Below are positions 53,622-63,441 of a DNA stretch of 64,000 nucleotides, piece after piece. The translations under genes were made by a program, and so were the position numbers. The stretch covers positions 3,038,001-3,102,000 of the forward strand of contig NZ_VFMY01000001.1 of NCBI RefSeq assembly GCF_006715305.1. The letters run 5' to 3'. This stretch comes from Arthrobacter sp. SLBN-100. Lineage in GTDB: Bacteria; Actinomycetota; Actinomycetes; Actinomycetales; Micrococcaceae. Every line of letters starts with the position of its first letter. Position 1 is the stretch's first letter. The notes beneath the pieces were generated by a model. It was not told the origin of the DNA, searched no databases, and saw nothing but the letters and a program-made list of their open reading frames with translations.

Positions 53622-54821
53622 GTGTCCATTGACGCAATTGCAGCCACCGACAACTCCGCAGCCACCGCGCTGACCGAAGCCGAGATTTTCGACGCCCACC
53701 AGGGCGGCAAGCTCTCCATCGCCAGCACCGTTCCGCTGTCCAACAAGCGCGACCTGTCCATCGCCTACACTCCCGGAGTGGCTGAGGTCAGCCGCGCCAT
53801 CCACGCCAAGCCAGAACTGGCCCGCACCCTCACCTGGGCCGAGCGCCTGGTGGTTGTGGTCAGCGACGGCACCGCCGTGCTGGGCCTGGGCAACATCGGA
53901 GCCAGCGCCTCGCTGCCCGTCATGGAGGGCAAGTCCGCCCTGTTCAAGACCTTCGGCGACCTGGACTCCATTCCGCTGGTCCTGAACACCACGGACGTGG
54001 ACGAAATCGTCGAAACCCTCGTCCGCCTGCGCCCCAGCTTCGGCGCCGTCAACCTCGAGGACATCTCCGCACCGCGCTGCTTCGAGCTGGAGGAAAAGCT
54101 CATCGAGGCGCTGGACTGCCCGGTGATGCACGATGACCAGCACGGCACCGCCGTCGTTGCCCTCGCCGCCCTGACCAATGCAGCCAAGGTGACCGGCCGC
54201 AGACTGGAAAGCCTGCGCGTGGTGGTCTCCGGCGCCGGTGCGGCTGGCATCGCCGTCGCCGAAATCCTGCTGGCCGCCGGCATCACCGATGTGGTCCTCC
54301 TGGACTCCCGCGGCATCATCAACAGCACTCGTACGGACCTTGCCGCGGACCAGGCCAGCAAGAAAGCCGGCATCGCCGGCCGCAGCAACCCCCGCGGCCT
54401 GGAGGGCGGCCCGGCGGAAGCCCTCGCCGGCGCCGACGTCTTCATCGGCGTCTCCTCCTCGAAGCTGGACGAAGAGCACCTCGCGCTGATGCACCAGGAC
54501 GCCATCGTTTTCGCCCTCTCCAACCCGGACCCGGAGGTCCTGCCCGAGGTGGCCGTCAAGTATGCCGCCGTGGTGGCCACCGGCCGCAGCGACTTCCCCA
54601 ACCAGATCAACAACGTGCTGGCCTTCCCGGGCATCTTCCGCGGCGCCCTCGACGCCGGGGCCCGCCGCATCACTCCCGCCATGAAGCTTGCGGCAGCCTA
54701 CGCTATCGCAGACCTCGCAGCCGATGACCTGTCCGCGGACTACATCGTGCCCAGCCCGCTGGACGCCAGGGTTGCCCCGGCGGTCACAGCAGCTGTCGCC
54801 GCGGCCGTGGAAGCTGAGTAA
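53622..54821 (+). CDS. NAD(P)-dependent malic enzyme (short bacterial form)
   Basis: 399 residues, GTG start 9 nt after AGGAG. Family motifs are SIAYTPGVAEV, VVSDGTAVLGLGNIGASASLPVMEGK, NLEDISAPRCFELE, MHDDQHGTAVVALAA, the Rossmann GAGAAGIAVAEILL, and SNPDPEVLP. It decarboxylates malate to pyruvate. It lacks the phosphotransacetylase-like C-terminal domain of long MaeB forms. Divergence from dctA links it to growth on C4-dicarboxylates. Confidence 0.95.
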   Translation: MSIDAIAATDNSAATALTEAEIFDAHQGGKLSIASTVPLSNKRDLSIAYTPGVAEVSRAIHAKPELARTLTWAERLVVVVSDGTAVLGLGNIGASASLPVMEGKSALFKTFGDLDSIPLVLNTTDVDEIVETLVRLRPSFGAVNLEDISAPRCFELEEKLIEALDCPVMHDDQHGTAVVALAALTNAAKVTGRRLESLRVVVSGAGAAGIAVAEILLAAGITDVVLLDSRGIINSTRTDLAADQASKKAGIAGRSNPRGLEGGPAEALAGADVFIGVSSSKLDEEHLALMHQDAIVFALSNPDPEVLPEVAVKYAAVVATGRSDFPNQINNVLAFPGIFRGALDAGARRITPAMKLAAAYAIADLAADDLSADYIVPSPLDARVAPAVTAAVAAAVEAE

Positions 54822-54893
54822 ATGGCGGAAAAATATAGGACGGGTCTGGCCGAACGCCACGAAATGAAGTCAGCTGCTCTCCCGGGCGTTCTT

Positions 54894-54920
54894 AAACGCC
54901 GGTAATTGATCCTATTCAGT
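54894..54920 (+). repeat. CGCCGATAATGG repeat, copy D (diverged)
   Basis: AAACGCCGGTAATTGATCCT followed by ATTCAGT. It shares AAACGCCG-TAAT-GATC with copy B and lies 60 nt from a transposase remnant, which supports the idea that these repeats are mobile-element ends. Confidence 0.45.
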
Positions 54921-54923
54921 TCT

Positions 54924-54956
54924 GAACCCGGCGAATCGGTGCGATTCGCCGGGTTC
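54924..54956. terminator. Hairpin downstream of malic enzyme
   Basis: A perfect 15-bp stem GAACCCGGCGAATCG with a 3-nt loop and no clear T run, about 100 nt past the malic enzyme stop. Confidence 0.55.
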
Positions 54957-54981
54957 TGCGTAACATAACATCGGCTATCGA

Positions 54982-55206
54982 TCACATTGGATTGTGGCAG
55001 GAGGGCGGGTCCTGTCGTCGCCCAGGACGGTGACTGGGAAAAGCGATCGTTGGGGATCCAGCCGCCGGCCCCCCAACGACGGGCACCTCGCCCGTTTCGG
55101 AGTGCGTGCTCTGGTTGTATTCGTCAATGATGAACCGCTCGAGGACGGTATCGAGCTGCTCCATGGTCCTCTGGGGGTACACGGCAAGCGCGGGGAGCAG
55201 TTCAAG
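54982..55206 (-). pseudogene. Transposase C-terminal remnant
   Basis: Reading leftward, the frame gives ELLPALAVYPQRTMEQLDTV then LERFIIDEYNQSTHSETGEVP, which resembles the end of the DDE catalytic domain of Mu/TniA-type transposases (a helix with Y-N/H-xx-x-HSETG-xxP). There is no start or upstream catalytic domain. The rest of the 523-nt gap (54822-55344) holds repeat copy D, a hairpin and no intact gene. Confidence 0.6.
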
Positions 55207-55344
55207 ACGTAAAGCGGGGCCTCCCTGGCAACCACTCCGCCTGATGGGGCCAGGCGAAGAAGCTCACACCAAACTAATAGAAAGCATGCTTACTTTTCAA
55301 GGTGACTCTTGAACGAGGGGCGCAGTTAGTACGCACCCCTCTGG

Positions 55345-55692
55345 TCAGCCGGCCTTGTAGTCCAGGACGACTCTGGCCGGGAGAGGGGCTTGGAGCATTT
55401 CCGGCGTGATGCCATGGATTTCAGAGATTTTCTCCTTGAACCACTCGTCGTAGGGCTCGTTCGATGCTGCAAGTGCTTGAAATGCTTTGGAGACGTCTTC
55501 GCCTTCCTGGAACAGGGCTACAAAGTCTCCCTGAGGAGTTTCCATGTGGCTGACAACTTCCCTGGTCAGCCCCATGCGCTCCCGTGATTTTCGGTACTCT
55601 TCCATTCGTGGGCCGTTTATTTCTTGAATGAGCGACTTCCACTCATCCAATTTTCCGGGCAGTATCGGCGCGAACCAGGTTATGCATTGCAT
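55345..55692 (-). CDS. Small protein, possible dimeric alpha/beta-barrel fold
   Basis: 115 residues, MQCITWFAPILPGKLDEWKS start. Two beta-alpha units (an opening beta strand then an amphipathic helix with KLDEWKSLIQEI, later GDFVALFQEGEDVSKAFQAL) recall the dimeric alpha/beta barrel group that includes DUF6176-type and monooxygenase-like proteins. No catalytic residue can be named. Its codon use is normal for the window. A short upstream leader with AAGGA supports the start. Function unknown. Confidence 0.7.
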   Translation of the reverse strand: MQCITWFAPILPGKLDEWKSLIQEINGPRMEEYRKSRERMGLTREVVSHMETPQGDFVALFQEGEDVSKAFQALAASNEPYDEWFKEKISEIHGITPEMLQAPLPARVVLDYKAG

Positions 55693-56158
55693 GACATATC
55701 CTTCCCCGCAACGGCTCCTTTGATTGCCGCAGCAGGTGGCCGCGGTAGCCGTGCACCTGCATCCTAGTCCTGGCGAGTGAGGCGGGATAGATGCCGGATT
55801 GCGATGGCTGATCGTTGACAGGGGGGGGCGCGCTGCCGGCGCACTCTTCCGGGATGACCACAGTCGCCGGCGGCGTCACCCGCCATGCATTCCCGCGGTT
55901 CAGACCGGCAAGAAATCGCGCATACGGACCGCCAGCAAGTTTTGTTGCACCAAGCACCGTAGTTGGGAGCTCTGACGCTCCAGCCGCAATTGTCCAGACT
56001 CTATCTGGATAATGGCCCAAGCAGACCAAAGCCCCTTTATAGTTTCTTGGCCCGAGCTATTCTCACCCCCGAAAAGAGCTTGCGCTCAACAAGGAACTTC
56101 TCGAGACTCCATGCCAAGCAGCTTTTGCACCGCACCGATAATCGAAGTCGAGGTAACC
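55693..56158. other. Gene-free stretch of 466 nt
   Basis: No convincing gene on either strand. A run of nine G is seen at about 55820. The last part is the leader of the P-loop kinase gene. Confidence 0.4.
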
Positions 56159-56842
56159 ATGGATATGAAACCCGAAGTCGGCGAAACCGATGCGGGGCCC
56201 TGGCAAGCCGAGTCACTGGAGGGCGTGGTGCGGCGGCTGCTGCCGGCAGCAGGGCAACGTCCGAACCGCCCCTGGATTGTAGCGGTAGATGGAAGGAGCG
56301 GGGCAGGCAAGACCACCCTGGTCGATCGTCTGCTAGCTCTGGTGCCGGACTCAGATGTCGTTCACACGGACGATGTAGCGTGGCATCTATCGTTTTTTGA
56401 CTGGGCCCATGAACTCCGTGACGGAGTCCTCGAACCCCTGCTCCAAGGCGACGCGGTCCATTACCGTCCGCCGGGTTGGGTGGCCCGAGAACGTCCAGGT
56501 GCCATAGCTCTACCCGCCGGGCGTTCCGTGGTGTGGGTGGAAGGGAGCGGATCATCACGCCAAGCGCTCTCCGACCTCATCGACGCTTCGATCTGGGTGC
56601 AGTGCGACAACCTTGAAGCCCGACGTCGCCTCCTGGCGCGGGACGGCCAGGAAGAACAAGAGCTGCACAGGGAGTGGGAGGAAGAAGAAATTCCCTTCCT
56701 ACTTAAAGACCGGCCATGGGAGCGGGCTGCAGTGATCGTGGCCGGAGGGCCGGCCCTGGAGCACGATCAGAATACCCAAGTAGTAACCGCTCAGCCGGCA
56801 CCAGCAGGTGCGGAGATCGCGGAGCGCACGAACGTCAGCTGA
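56159..56842 (+). CDS. Uridine-kinase-like P-loop protein
   Basis: 227 residues. The P-loop is GRSGAGKTT (residues 45-53) after a WIVAVDG strand; HTDDVAWHLSFFDWAHEL matches the substrate-side region of uridine kinase-like proteins, and RRRLLARDG plus HREWEEEEIPFLLKDRPWERA fits the lid. The start at 56159 follows GAGG with 6-nt spacing; a longer frame from 56012 lacks a site. It probably phosphorylates a small nucleoside-like or sugar molecule; substrate unknown. Confidence 0.82.
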   Translation: MDMKPEVGETDAGPWQAESLEGVVRRLLPAAGQRPNRPWIVAVDGRSGAGKTTLVDRLLALVPDSDVVHTDDVAWHLSFFDWAHELRDGVLEPLLQGDAVHYRPPGWVARERPGAIALPAGRSVVWVEGSGSSRQALSDLIDASIWVQCDNLEARRRLLARDGQEEQELHREWEEEEIPFLLKDRPWERAAVIVAGGPALEHDQNTQVVTAQPAPAGAEIAERTNVS

Positions 56843-56962
56843 ATATTCCTTTCACGTGGTGCCACCCGGTCCGAACATGGTGCCGGATGTGGTTCAGCCC
56901 TTCGCCGGCGCGAAAAATGCCTGCCTTGGCCGAGGCCGGCACGCCCGCCCATGCCCCGCCGC

Positions 56963-57793
56963 CTACCCCTCCGAGTGCGTCCGCACGTCAGGGCTGACCT
57001 CGGCAAGGTGGCCCAGGTTCCTGGAGACCGCACGCGCCGTCGCCCGGACTGCCGGGGCCAGCACGTTGGGCGGGGTGGAGCCGTCCGGCACCACAATGGA
57101 CAGTGCAGCCACCACCGAACCCTGCGCGTCAAAGATGGGCGACGCCACGGACACCGTCCGTGAGGGTGCCGAGCGGCGGATCATGGCGACGCCGGTGCGC
57201 CGCACATCGGACAGGGTCCGGCGCAGCTGGCCCTCCGGCATGTTCTCCACCCCGGGCTCGTTTTCCGGCGGCTTCCGCAGCGTGGCTTCCTGGAACTGCT
57301 GGTCGGCACCCGCCAACAGGACCAGCCCGACGGCGGTGGACCGCAGCGGCGCGCGCCCGCCCACCCGGTACGCCACTTCCGTCGCGTCCTTGGAGGACAG
57401 CCGCTCGATCAGCACCGCCTCCTCGTTGTCCCGGACGGCCAGCAGCACGTGGTGTCGGGTCACCTCAAACAGGTCCTCGAGGTAGGGCAGCGCAATCTCC
57501 CGCACCCCGTGGCCGCGCGGTGACAGGGAAGCCACCTCCCAGAGCCGGACCCCCACAACGTACCTGCCGTCGTCGAGCCTTTCCAGCGCCCCCCACGCAA
57601 CCAGCCGGGCGATCAGGCGCAGCGCCGTGGGGGCCGGCATCCCGGCATGGCGGGCGAGTTCCGAGAGGGTCAGGGCACGACGGCGGTCGGAAAAGACTGA
57701 GAGCAGGCTCAGCGCCCGGTCAATCACGGGTTCGCCCTGCTTGGGCCGCTTCCCGCGGGTGGGAGTGGTATCGGTGTCCGGGGGGACAGTCAT
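56963..57793 (-). CDS. IclR-family transcriptional regulator
   Basis: 276 residues. The N-terminal winged helix is LTLSELARHAGMPAPTALRLIARLVAWGAL and the C-terminal effector domain has APLRSTAVGLVLLA and SVASPIFDAQGSVVAALSIV. It is divergent from a GH78 rhamnosidase with two linked esterases. A 25-bp motif in the gap also occurs in the control region of the first GH78/transporter operon, 44 kb away, so this protein is the best candidate to regulate both sets. Its ligand could be rhamnose or a rhamnoside (inference). Confidence 0.92.
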   Translation of the reverse strand: MTVPPDTDTTPTRGKRPKQGEPVIDRALSLLSVFSDRRRALTLSELARHAGMPAPTALRLIARLVAWGALERLDDGRYVVGVRLWEVASLSPRGHGVREIALPYLEDLFEVTRHHVLLAVRDNEEAVLIERLSSKDATEVAYRVGGRAPLRSTAVGLVLLAGADQQFQEATLRKPPENEPGVENMPEGQLRRTLSDVRRTGVAMIRRSAPSRTVSVASPIFDAQGSVVAALSIVVPDGSTPPNVLAPAVRATARAVSRNLGHLAEVSPDVRTHSEG

Positions 57794-57844
57794 GGCCGGA
57801 GGTCCTTGCGCACTGGAAGTTCGGACCGGAGTCCGTGAGCTACC

Positions 57845-57869
57845 CCACAATACTATTCCAACCAATGAA
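57845..57869. promoter_or_regulatory. IclR-associated motif, copy 2
   Basis: CCACAATACTATTCCAACCA followed by ATGAA lies between the IclR start and the GH78 start and matches the motif at 13596-13620 at 21 of 25 positions. Repeated CAAT/CAAC words at about 9-10-nt spacing are seen in both copies. Confidence 0.6.
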
Positions 57870-57942
57870 AGAACGCTGTGGGCGGCTGCCTGACTGAAAG
57901 GAAGCTGGAACTCCAGCTGTCCCACGTTCAGGAGCCTCCTGC

Positions 57943-60696
57943 ATGACCTCCACCAGTCTCGACGCCGGCGTCGAGGAACCCCTCCTGGCTCCGGGCGCGC
58001 CCACCCGGCTGCGCGTGGAGCACCTCCGCGAGGCAATGGGCATCACCAACGCGCAACCGCGCCTCAGCTGGACGATGCCTGCGGAAACCGGGCCCGCCGC
58101 AACTACAGCTCAAACCGCCTACCAAATCACAGCCAGCAACGGCTGGGACACCGGCCGGGTGGAATCAGACCAGCACAACTTCGTGCCCTACGCCGGCCCT
58201 GCCCTGCAGTCCCGCAGCCGGTTCGTGTGGCGCGTGCGGACGTGGACCACGGATGCCCTCGGCACCGAAACGGAAAGCGCCTGGTCCGAATCGATGGCAG
58301 TGGAACTCGGACTCCTGCACCCTTCCGACTGGACCGCGCAATGGATCGGCCCCGAGGAGCCGGACGTCCCGGCCCCCGGCGAACGCCCCGGCTACGCCCT
58401 CCACCGGACGTTCACCCTTGAAGCCCTCCCGGAAACAGCCCGCGCCTACGCCACCGCGCACGGCATCTACGAGCTGTTCCTCAACGGACAACGCGTAGGC
58501 GACCAGCAACTGACCCCAGGGTCCACCAGCTACAACACCACGCTGCAGGTGCAGGCCTACGACGTCACCGCGCTGCTGCGTCCCGGCACCAACAACATCC
58601 GCGCCATCCTCACGGACGGCTGGTACCGCGGAACCTTCGGGTTCACCCGCGACGCCGACATGTACGGCACGCACACCGCCCTCCTTGCACAGCTGGAGAT
58701 GCAGTCCGGGGACACCAGAACGGTCATCGGCACCGATGCGTCCTGGCTGGTTTCGCCAACCGAGATCCTTCGCGCCGACCTGATGGCGGGCCAGCGCGTG
58801 GACTTCAGGGTGTTGGAAGCACGCGGAACCGCCGCATCCGCGGTGAGTGCCGCCGTCGAACGCGAAGGAAGCTACGAAACCCTCGCCGGCCCGGTGGCAT
58901 CGCCTACCAGGATCGTGGAGGAGCTCGCGCCGGTAGGCATCACCCGCCTCTCAAATGGCCACCAGGTGGTGGACTTTGGCCAGAACATCCACGGCTGGGT
59001 CCGCCTCACCAGGCTGGGAGAGCCGGGGGAGAAGGTCACCCTCGTGTACGGGGAGGCGCTGGACGGCAACGGCGACGTAACCCAAGACCACTTGCGTCCG
59101 CTCGCCTTCCGCAACCCGGGCCAGTTCCTGGCCGCCGGGCAGGTTGATGAGGTGACGGCATCAGACGCTCCGGGAGAAGTATTCGAACCGCGGCATACCA
59201 CCCATGGCTTCCAGTTCGTGTCCGTGCAGGGCCTGAGCGAGGACCTGGCGGCGGAGGAGATCACCGCCTACCTGGTCCAGACCGATCTGGAACCTTTGGG
59301 CGCCTTCACCTGCAGCGACGAGCGGCTGAACAAGCTCCACCACATTGTTCAGTGGAGCTTCCGGGACAATGCCTGCGAGGTGCCCACCGACTGCCCGCAG
59401 CGGGAAAAGGCGGGCTGGACGGGGGACTGGCAGCTGTTTATTCCCACGGCGGCATATCTCTACGACGTTGCCGGCTTCTCGCGGAAGTGGCTGAACGACG
59501 TCCGCGCCGACCAATGGGAGAACGGCGTCATTGCCAACACCTCGCCCTCGCCCGGCCCCGACACCACGTCCGCTGACTTTATGGCCTTCGTCAACGGCTC
59601 GGCCGGCTGGGGCGACGCGATCGTGATGGTGCCGTGGGAGCTGTACCTGGCCACCGGCGATGCTGCAATCCTCGCCGAGAACTGGGACGCGATGAACCGC
59701 TGGGTCAACTTCGTCCGGACCTCCGCCGAATCCAACCGCCATCAGGACCGCACAGCCGCCAGCCCAACACCGGCGCCGCAGGAACACTTCCTCTGGGACA
59801 CCGGCTTCCACTGGGGCGAATGGATGGAACCGGACGGCCCAGAACCGGACCTGTTCGCCGCCCGCACTGCGGATCACGGCATCGTAGCCACCGCCTACTA
59901 CCGGAACTCCACAGCCCTGCTGGCCAGGATTGCCGGAGTCCTCGGGCAGGAGGAGGAAGCCGCCGCGCTCGCTGAACTCTCCGAAAACGTCCGGCAGGCG
60001 TGGGAACTGGAATACCTGGACTCTTCGGGGCACGTCATCCAGCCCAGCCAGGCCAACTGCGTCCGCGCGCTCGCGTTTGACCTTGTCAGCCCGGAGCAGC
60101 GGGCCTCCGTGACGGCCCAGCTGGTCTCGCTGGTCAGGGCCGCCGGGACGCACGTGGGGACCGGCTTCCTCGCCACGCCCTACCTGCTGCCCGTCCTCGC
60201 CGACAACGGCGAACTGGACCTCGCCTACGAGCTGCTGATGCAGGACTCGGAACCCTCGTGGCTGGTGATGGTGGACCGCGGTGCCACCACCATGTGGGAG
60301 CTCTGGAACGGCATCGACGCCGACGGCGCCCCGCAGCAGTCCCTCAACCACTACAGCAAGGGAGCCGTGGTGTCCTTCCTCCACCGCTACACCGCAGGCC
60401 TGCGGCAGGCTTCCGGCAGCGCCGGCTACGAACGGGTCATCATCGAGCCGCGCCCCGGCGCGGGCCTGACGTCCGCGGCCACTTCCCATCAGGGCCCGCA
60501 GGGCCTGATTGAGGTCGAATGGATGACGGACGACGGCGGGATGCAGCTTCACGCGACCGTCCCGTCCGGGACCACCGCCGAAGTCCGCCTGCCCGGCCAG
60601 CCTCCCGCCGTCGTCGGACCCGGAAAGCATCACTTCATCGCCCCCGCCGCCGGCGGAACAATCGAAAACCCCGAGCTTGTAAGGAGCGCGCCATGA
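57943..60696 (+). CDS. Alpha-L-rhamnosidase, GH78 (full-length form)
   Basis: 917 residues. The N-terminal module contains [10 protein letters not shown] (about 39-48), followed by the carbohydrate-binding-like domain ([12 protein letters not shown]), the central beta domain ([14 protein letters not shown]) and the (alpha/alpha)6 catalytic domain with [15 protein letters not shown]; the C-terminal beta domain ends the protein. Compared with the GH78 at 19476, it has an extra 90-residue N-terminal module and REKAGW in place of RDERLGW at the acidic motif. ATG follows AGGAG. It is co-transcribed with two alpha/beta hydrolases. Confidence 0.95.
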   Translation: MTSTSLDAGVEEPLLAPGAPTRLRVEHLREAMGITNAQPRLSWTMPAETGPAATTAQTAYQITASNGWDTGRVESDQHNFVPYAGPALQSRSRFVWRVRTWTTDALGTETESAWSESMAVELGLLHPSDWTAQWIGPEEPDVPAPGERPGYALHRTFTLEALPETARAYATAHGIYELFLNGQRVGDQQLTPGSTSYNTTLQVQAYDVTALLRPGTNNIRAILTDGWYRGTFGFTRDADMYGTHTALLAQLEMQSGDTRTVIGTDASWLVSPTEILRADLMAGQRVDFRVLEARGTAASAVSAAVEREGSYETLAGPVASPTRIVEELAPVGITRLSNGHQVVDFGQNIHGWVRLTRLGEPGEKVTLVYGEALDGNGDVTQDHLRPLAFRNPGQFLAAGQVDEVTASDAPGEVFEPRHTTHGFQFVSVQGLSEDLAAEEITAYLVQTDLEPLGAFTCSDERLNKLHHIVQWSFRDNACEVPTDCPQREKAGWTGDWQLFIPTAAYLYDVAGFSRKWLNDVRADQWENGVIANTSPSPGPDTTSADFMAFVNGSAGWGDAIVMVPWELYLATGDAAILAENWDAMNRWVNFVRTSAESNRHQDRTAASPTPAPQEHFLWDTGFHWGEWMEPDGPEPDLFAARTADHGIVATAYYRNSTALLARIAGVLGQEEEAAALAELSENVRQAWELEYLDSSGHVIQPSQANCVRALAFDLVSPEQRASVTAQLVSLVRAAGTHVGTGFLATPYLLPVLADNGELDLAYELLMQDSEPSWLVMVDRGATTMWELWNGIDADGAPQQSLNHYSKGAVVSFLHRYTAGLRQASGSAGYERVIIEPRPGAGLTSAATSHQGPQGLIEVEWMTDDGGMQLHATVPSGTTAEVRLPGQPPAVVGPGKHHFIAPAAGGTIENPELVRSAP

Positions 60697-61685
60697 GTGT
60701 CAACGAAGCCACTGAGGTCTACGAAACCGAACCCTTTGATACGGCCCGGCCCGGCAGTGTGGACGTTCCCCCGTTCCCCGTCTTCGACGCCCCGGGCATC
60801 CCCGAAAACATCTCGGACGTTTCCGCAGTGCACAGCGAAGTCACCTACGCGCGCGCCATCGGGTTCCGGCCGCTCAAAATGGACATCTGGCTTCCCCGCC
60901 AGGCCACCGGTCCCGTGCCGCTGGTGGTGTGGGTCCACGGCGGAGCCTTCCAGCTGGGTGACCGCCGCGAACTGCCACCCACCTTCGCGCCCGATTCGGT
61001 GTTCCGCCTGCTTAACGAAGCAGGGATTGCCTGCGCCACCGTTGACTACCGGCATTGCCTGGAGGCGCCGTTCCCCGCGCAGCTGCACGACCTGAAGGCG
61101 GCAGTCCGCTACCTCCGGGAATTCGCAGAAAATCTCGGCGTCGATCCGGAACGGTTCGGAGCCTGGGGCGAATCCGCCGGCGGGCACTTGGTGGCCCTGC
61201 TGGGATTGACGGGCAACCGGGAGGACCTGCACGGCGGCCTCGGTGCGCAGGGACACTCCAGCGGCATCAGCGCCGTCGTCGACTTCTACGGGGTCTCCTC
61301 GCTGGTGGACATCCCGCCGATGAACACCCCGGAAGGGCTCTTCCCGCCGGCGTTGACCGCCGCTGTTCCGGCCGGAATGCCCCTGCAGCCCGAGTACATG
61401 CTGGTGGGCGGCTCAGACGATCCCGCGCTGTTGGCTGCGGCAAGCCCGGTCAGCTACGTCACCGCCGGGGCGCCGCCGTTCCTGCTGATCCACGGCGACA
61501 GTGACGGCCTGGTCCCACACTCCCAGACCGACCTCCTGGCGGCGGCGCTCGCCGGCGCCGGAGTGGAACACGAGGTGGTCACCATCAAAGGCGGGGACCA
61601 CTGCTTCTTCGGGGCAGAGGACCAGCTGGACGCCATCCTTGCGGCCGCCGTCCGCTTCTTCACAGAGAAGCTGGGCCAGCCGTGA
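60693..61685 (+). CDS. Alpha/beta hydrolase esterase (HSL/BD-FAE-like)
   Basis: 330 residues, ATGA overlap with the rhamnosidase gene, AAGGAG upstream. The oxyanion motif is VHGGAF, the nucleophile is S161 in GESAGGH, and the acid and base are in [10 protein letters not shown] and KGGDHCFF. It would remove an acyl group (acetyl or feruloyl-type) from a sugar or plant metabolite. Being next to GH78, it may deacylate rhamnosylated substrates (inference). Confidence 0.93.
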   Translation: MSVNEATEVYETEPFDTARPGSVDVPPFPVFDAPGIPENISDVSAVHSEVTYARAIGFRPLKMDIWLPRQATGPVPLVVWVHGGAFQLGDRRELPPTFAPDSVFRLLNEAGIACATVDYRHCLEAPFPAQLHDLKAAVRYLREFAENLGVDPERFGAWGESAGGHLVALLGLTGNREDLHGGLGAQGHSSGISAVVDFYGVSSLVDIPPMNTPEGLFPPALTAAVPAGMPLQPEYMLVGGSDDPALLAAASPVSYVTAGAPPFLLIHGDSDGLVPHSQTDLLAAALAGAGVEHEVVTIKGGDHCFFGAEDQLDAILAAAVRFFTEKLGQP

Positions 61686-62626
61686 CGGCGCCGCAGCGGG
61701 AGGCCTCTGCTCCTGCCGACGACGGGACCCTCGCTCCCGACGCCGGTTTCGCCCAGTACCTCGCGGCGCCGGAAGGCCCGGAAACCCTGCCCGGCCGCGC
61801 CGGTCCAGACGTTCCCATCCGCACCGTCACCGCGGACGGCCGGCGCGGCCCAGTGACTATCCGTATCTACGGTGAAACGCCGCGGACAGCCGGGCAGGGG
61901 CTGGTGTGGCTGCACGGCGGAGGCTTCGTCAGCGGCGGGCTGGACATGCCCGAATCCGACTACCTGGGCCGGGTGCTGGCCTCGTCCGGAACGCCGGTAC
62001 TGTCCGTGGACTACCGGCTGGCGCGCGACGGCGTGCACTTCCCCGTGCCCCACGAGGACGCTTTGGCCGCCTGGTTCTGGGTCCGCAGGAACGCCGCCGG
62101 CCTGGGGCTGGATCCCGAACTGCTATGCCTGGGCGGGGCGGGCGCGGGCGGGAACCTCGCCGTGGGCGCCGCGCTGTACCTGACCGACGCCGGCAAGCCG
62201 CTCCCCGCGAAGCTCCTCCTGGCCTATCCCTTCCTCCACGCTGAACTGCCGCCGCCTACGGGTGGACTGGACGAGGAGGTGATGGCAACGCTGCCCCGGC
62301 ACCTGCGCTTCACGCTCGAGGACTGTGTGCGGAACGCGGAGAACTACGTGGGCGGGCCGGTGAGCATGGCGTCCTCTTATGCGATGCCGGGCTACGCCGA
62401 TCCGTCAGGGCTGCCGCCGACCGCCATCGTCGCCTGCGAGTACGACGACGGCCGGGGTTCCTCGGAGCTCTTCGCCGCCAACCTGGAGCAGGCCGGAGTT
62501 CCGGTCTCCTTTTTCCTGGCCCGCGGCGCCGTTCACGGGCACCTCAACCACGCGGCGGGCAGCCCGGAGGCGCAGCCCGTCCTGGATTTCCTGGCGAAGG
62601 AGCTGGCAACGGCCAAGGCGGTGTGA
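61682..62626 (+). CDS. Alpha/beta hydrolase with the catalytic Ser replaced by Gly
   Basis: 314 residues, GTG start overlapping the previous stop (GTGA). The HSL-type oxyanion motif LHGGGF (77-82) and the VDYRLA strand are intact. The nucleophile elbow reads [11 protein letters not shown] where family members have GxSAGG: residue 154 is Gly (GGC at 62141), so the catalytic serine is absent. The acid and base regions ([12 protein letters not shown] and VHGHLNH) look normal. It may be inactive, a non-catalytic partner, or carry a point mutation. Third gene of the GH78 operon. Confidence 0.9.
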   Translation: MTAPQREASAPADDGTLAPDAGFAQYLAAPEGPETLPGRAGPDVPIRTVTADGRRGPVTIRIYGETPRTAGQGLVWLHGGGFVSGGLDMPESDYLGRVLASSGTPVLSVDYRLARDGVHFPVPHEDALAAWFWVRRNAAGLGLDPELLCLGGAGAGGNLAVGAALYLTDAGKPLPAKLLLAYPFLHAELPPPTGGLDEEVMATLPRHLRFTLEDCVRNAENYVGGPVSMASSYAMPGYADPSGLPPTAIVACEYDDGRGSSELFAANLEQAGVPVSFFLARGAVHGHLNHAAGSPEAQPVLDFLAKELATAKAV

Positions 62627-62675
62627 GCGCCGGATCTTTCGCGGCAAACACGTTGCCCGGCAGCTCCGCCATGGC

Positions 62676-63440
62676 TCAACGGCTTGTCCGCCCGGTGGCT
62701 GGCGGAGCGCTGCCCGAGTGGTGATGGATGGACCAAATCTGGCCCATCTCCTCCGTGGACTGTTCCACAATTCTGCTCATCGCGGCATGCGCAGCGCCGG
62801 ACTCCCCGCGCTGAATAGCGCTCGCCACGTCCACATGCAACTGCAGTGCCTCGTGATGGGGCAGATTCGGCATCAGGCCATGCTCTGTACGGCCGGTGAG
62901 GACCTCAGCCACGAGGTTCTGGAGCTGGGAAAACATCGCATTGCCGGAGGCTTTGAGCACAGCCGCGTGGAACTCCACATCCAGCCGAAGGAACTCGTCC
63001 TGATCGCCGCGCTGGCCAGCTGCCCATAACCGCGCTCCGAGGGAGACAAGTTCGCTGCCTGCATCCCAGGATGCGCGTTCGGCGGCAAGGCGGGCAGCTT
63101 GCGGTTCAACCGCGCCCCGCAGCTCATTGAGCGACTGCAGTTGCTCCAGCCGGCGCGAGGACGCCAGCCGCCAGCGGATCACCTCCGGGTCGTAGAGGTT
63201 CCAAAATTCTTCAGGCTGCACCACCGTGCCGAAGCGCCGGCGGGATTCGAGCATTCCTTTGGATGCGAGCACCCGCGCGGCCTCCCGGACCACCGAACGG
63301 GACACACGGTACTGCTCCTCCAGCTCATCCAGCCTCAGAATTGAGTGCGCTGCCAGCTGCCCGTCGGCGATCGCGAGCCCGAGACGCTGCACCAGTGCCG
63401 CATGCAGGTCAGTCGGAGACTCCGCCTTCGGGGTTTTCAT
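62676..63440 (-). CDS. GntR-family regulator, FadR/FCD type
   Basis: 254 residues. The N-terminal winged helix is LRLDELEEQYRVSRSVVREAARVLASKGML, followed by an all-helical FCD ligand domain with the usual metal-site pattern (DVEFHAAVLKASGN, then the distal HHEAL and later HVDVASAIQRG). It faces the esterase gene and is divergent from the next sugar-binding protein gene, whose operon it probably represses. Confidence 0.92.
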   Translation of the reverse strand: MKTPKAESPTDLHAALVQRLGLAIADGQLAAHSILRLDELEEQYRVSRSVVREAARVLASKGMLESRRRFGTVVQPEEFWNLYDPEVIRWRLASSRRLEQLQSLNELRGAVEPQAARLAAERASWDAGSELVSLGARLWAAGQRGDQDEFLRLDVEFHAAVLKASGNAMFSQLQNLVAEVLTGRTEHGLMPNLPHHEALQLHVDVASAIQRGESGAAHAAMSRIVEQSTEEMGQIWSIHHHSGSAPPATGRTSR

Positions 63441-63441
63441 G

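Noticed and set aside
53535..54860. 441-codon minus-strand frame opposite malic enzyme
   Set aside because: Gly/Asp/Gln-rich with no fold; a shadow of the malic enzyme coding frame.
55643..56029. 128-codon minus-strand frame upstream of the small alpha/beta-barrel-like gene
   Set aside because: It overlaps that gene's start region, has no ribosome site and no recognisable domain.
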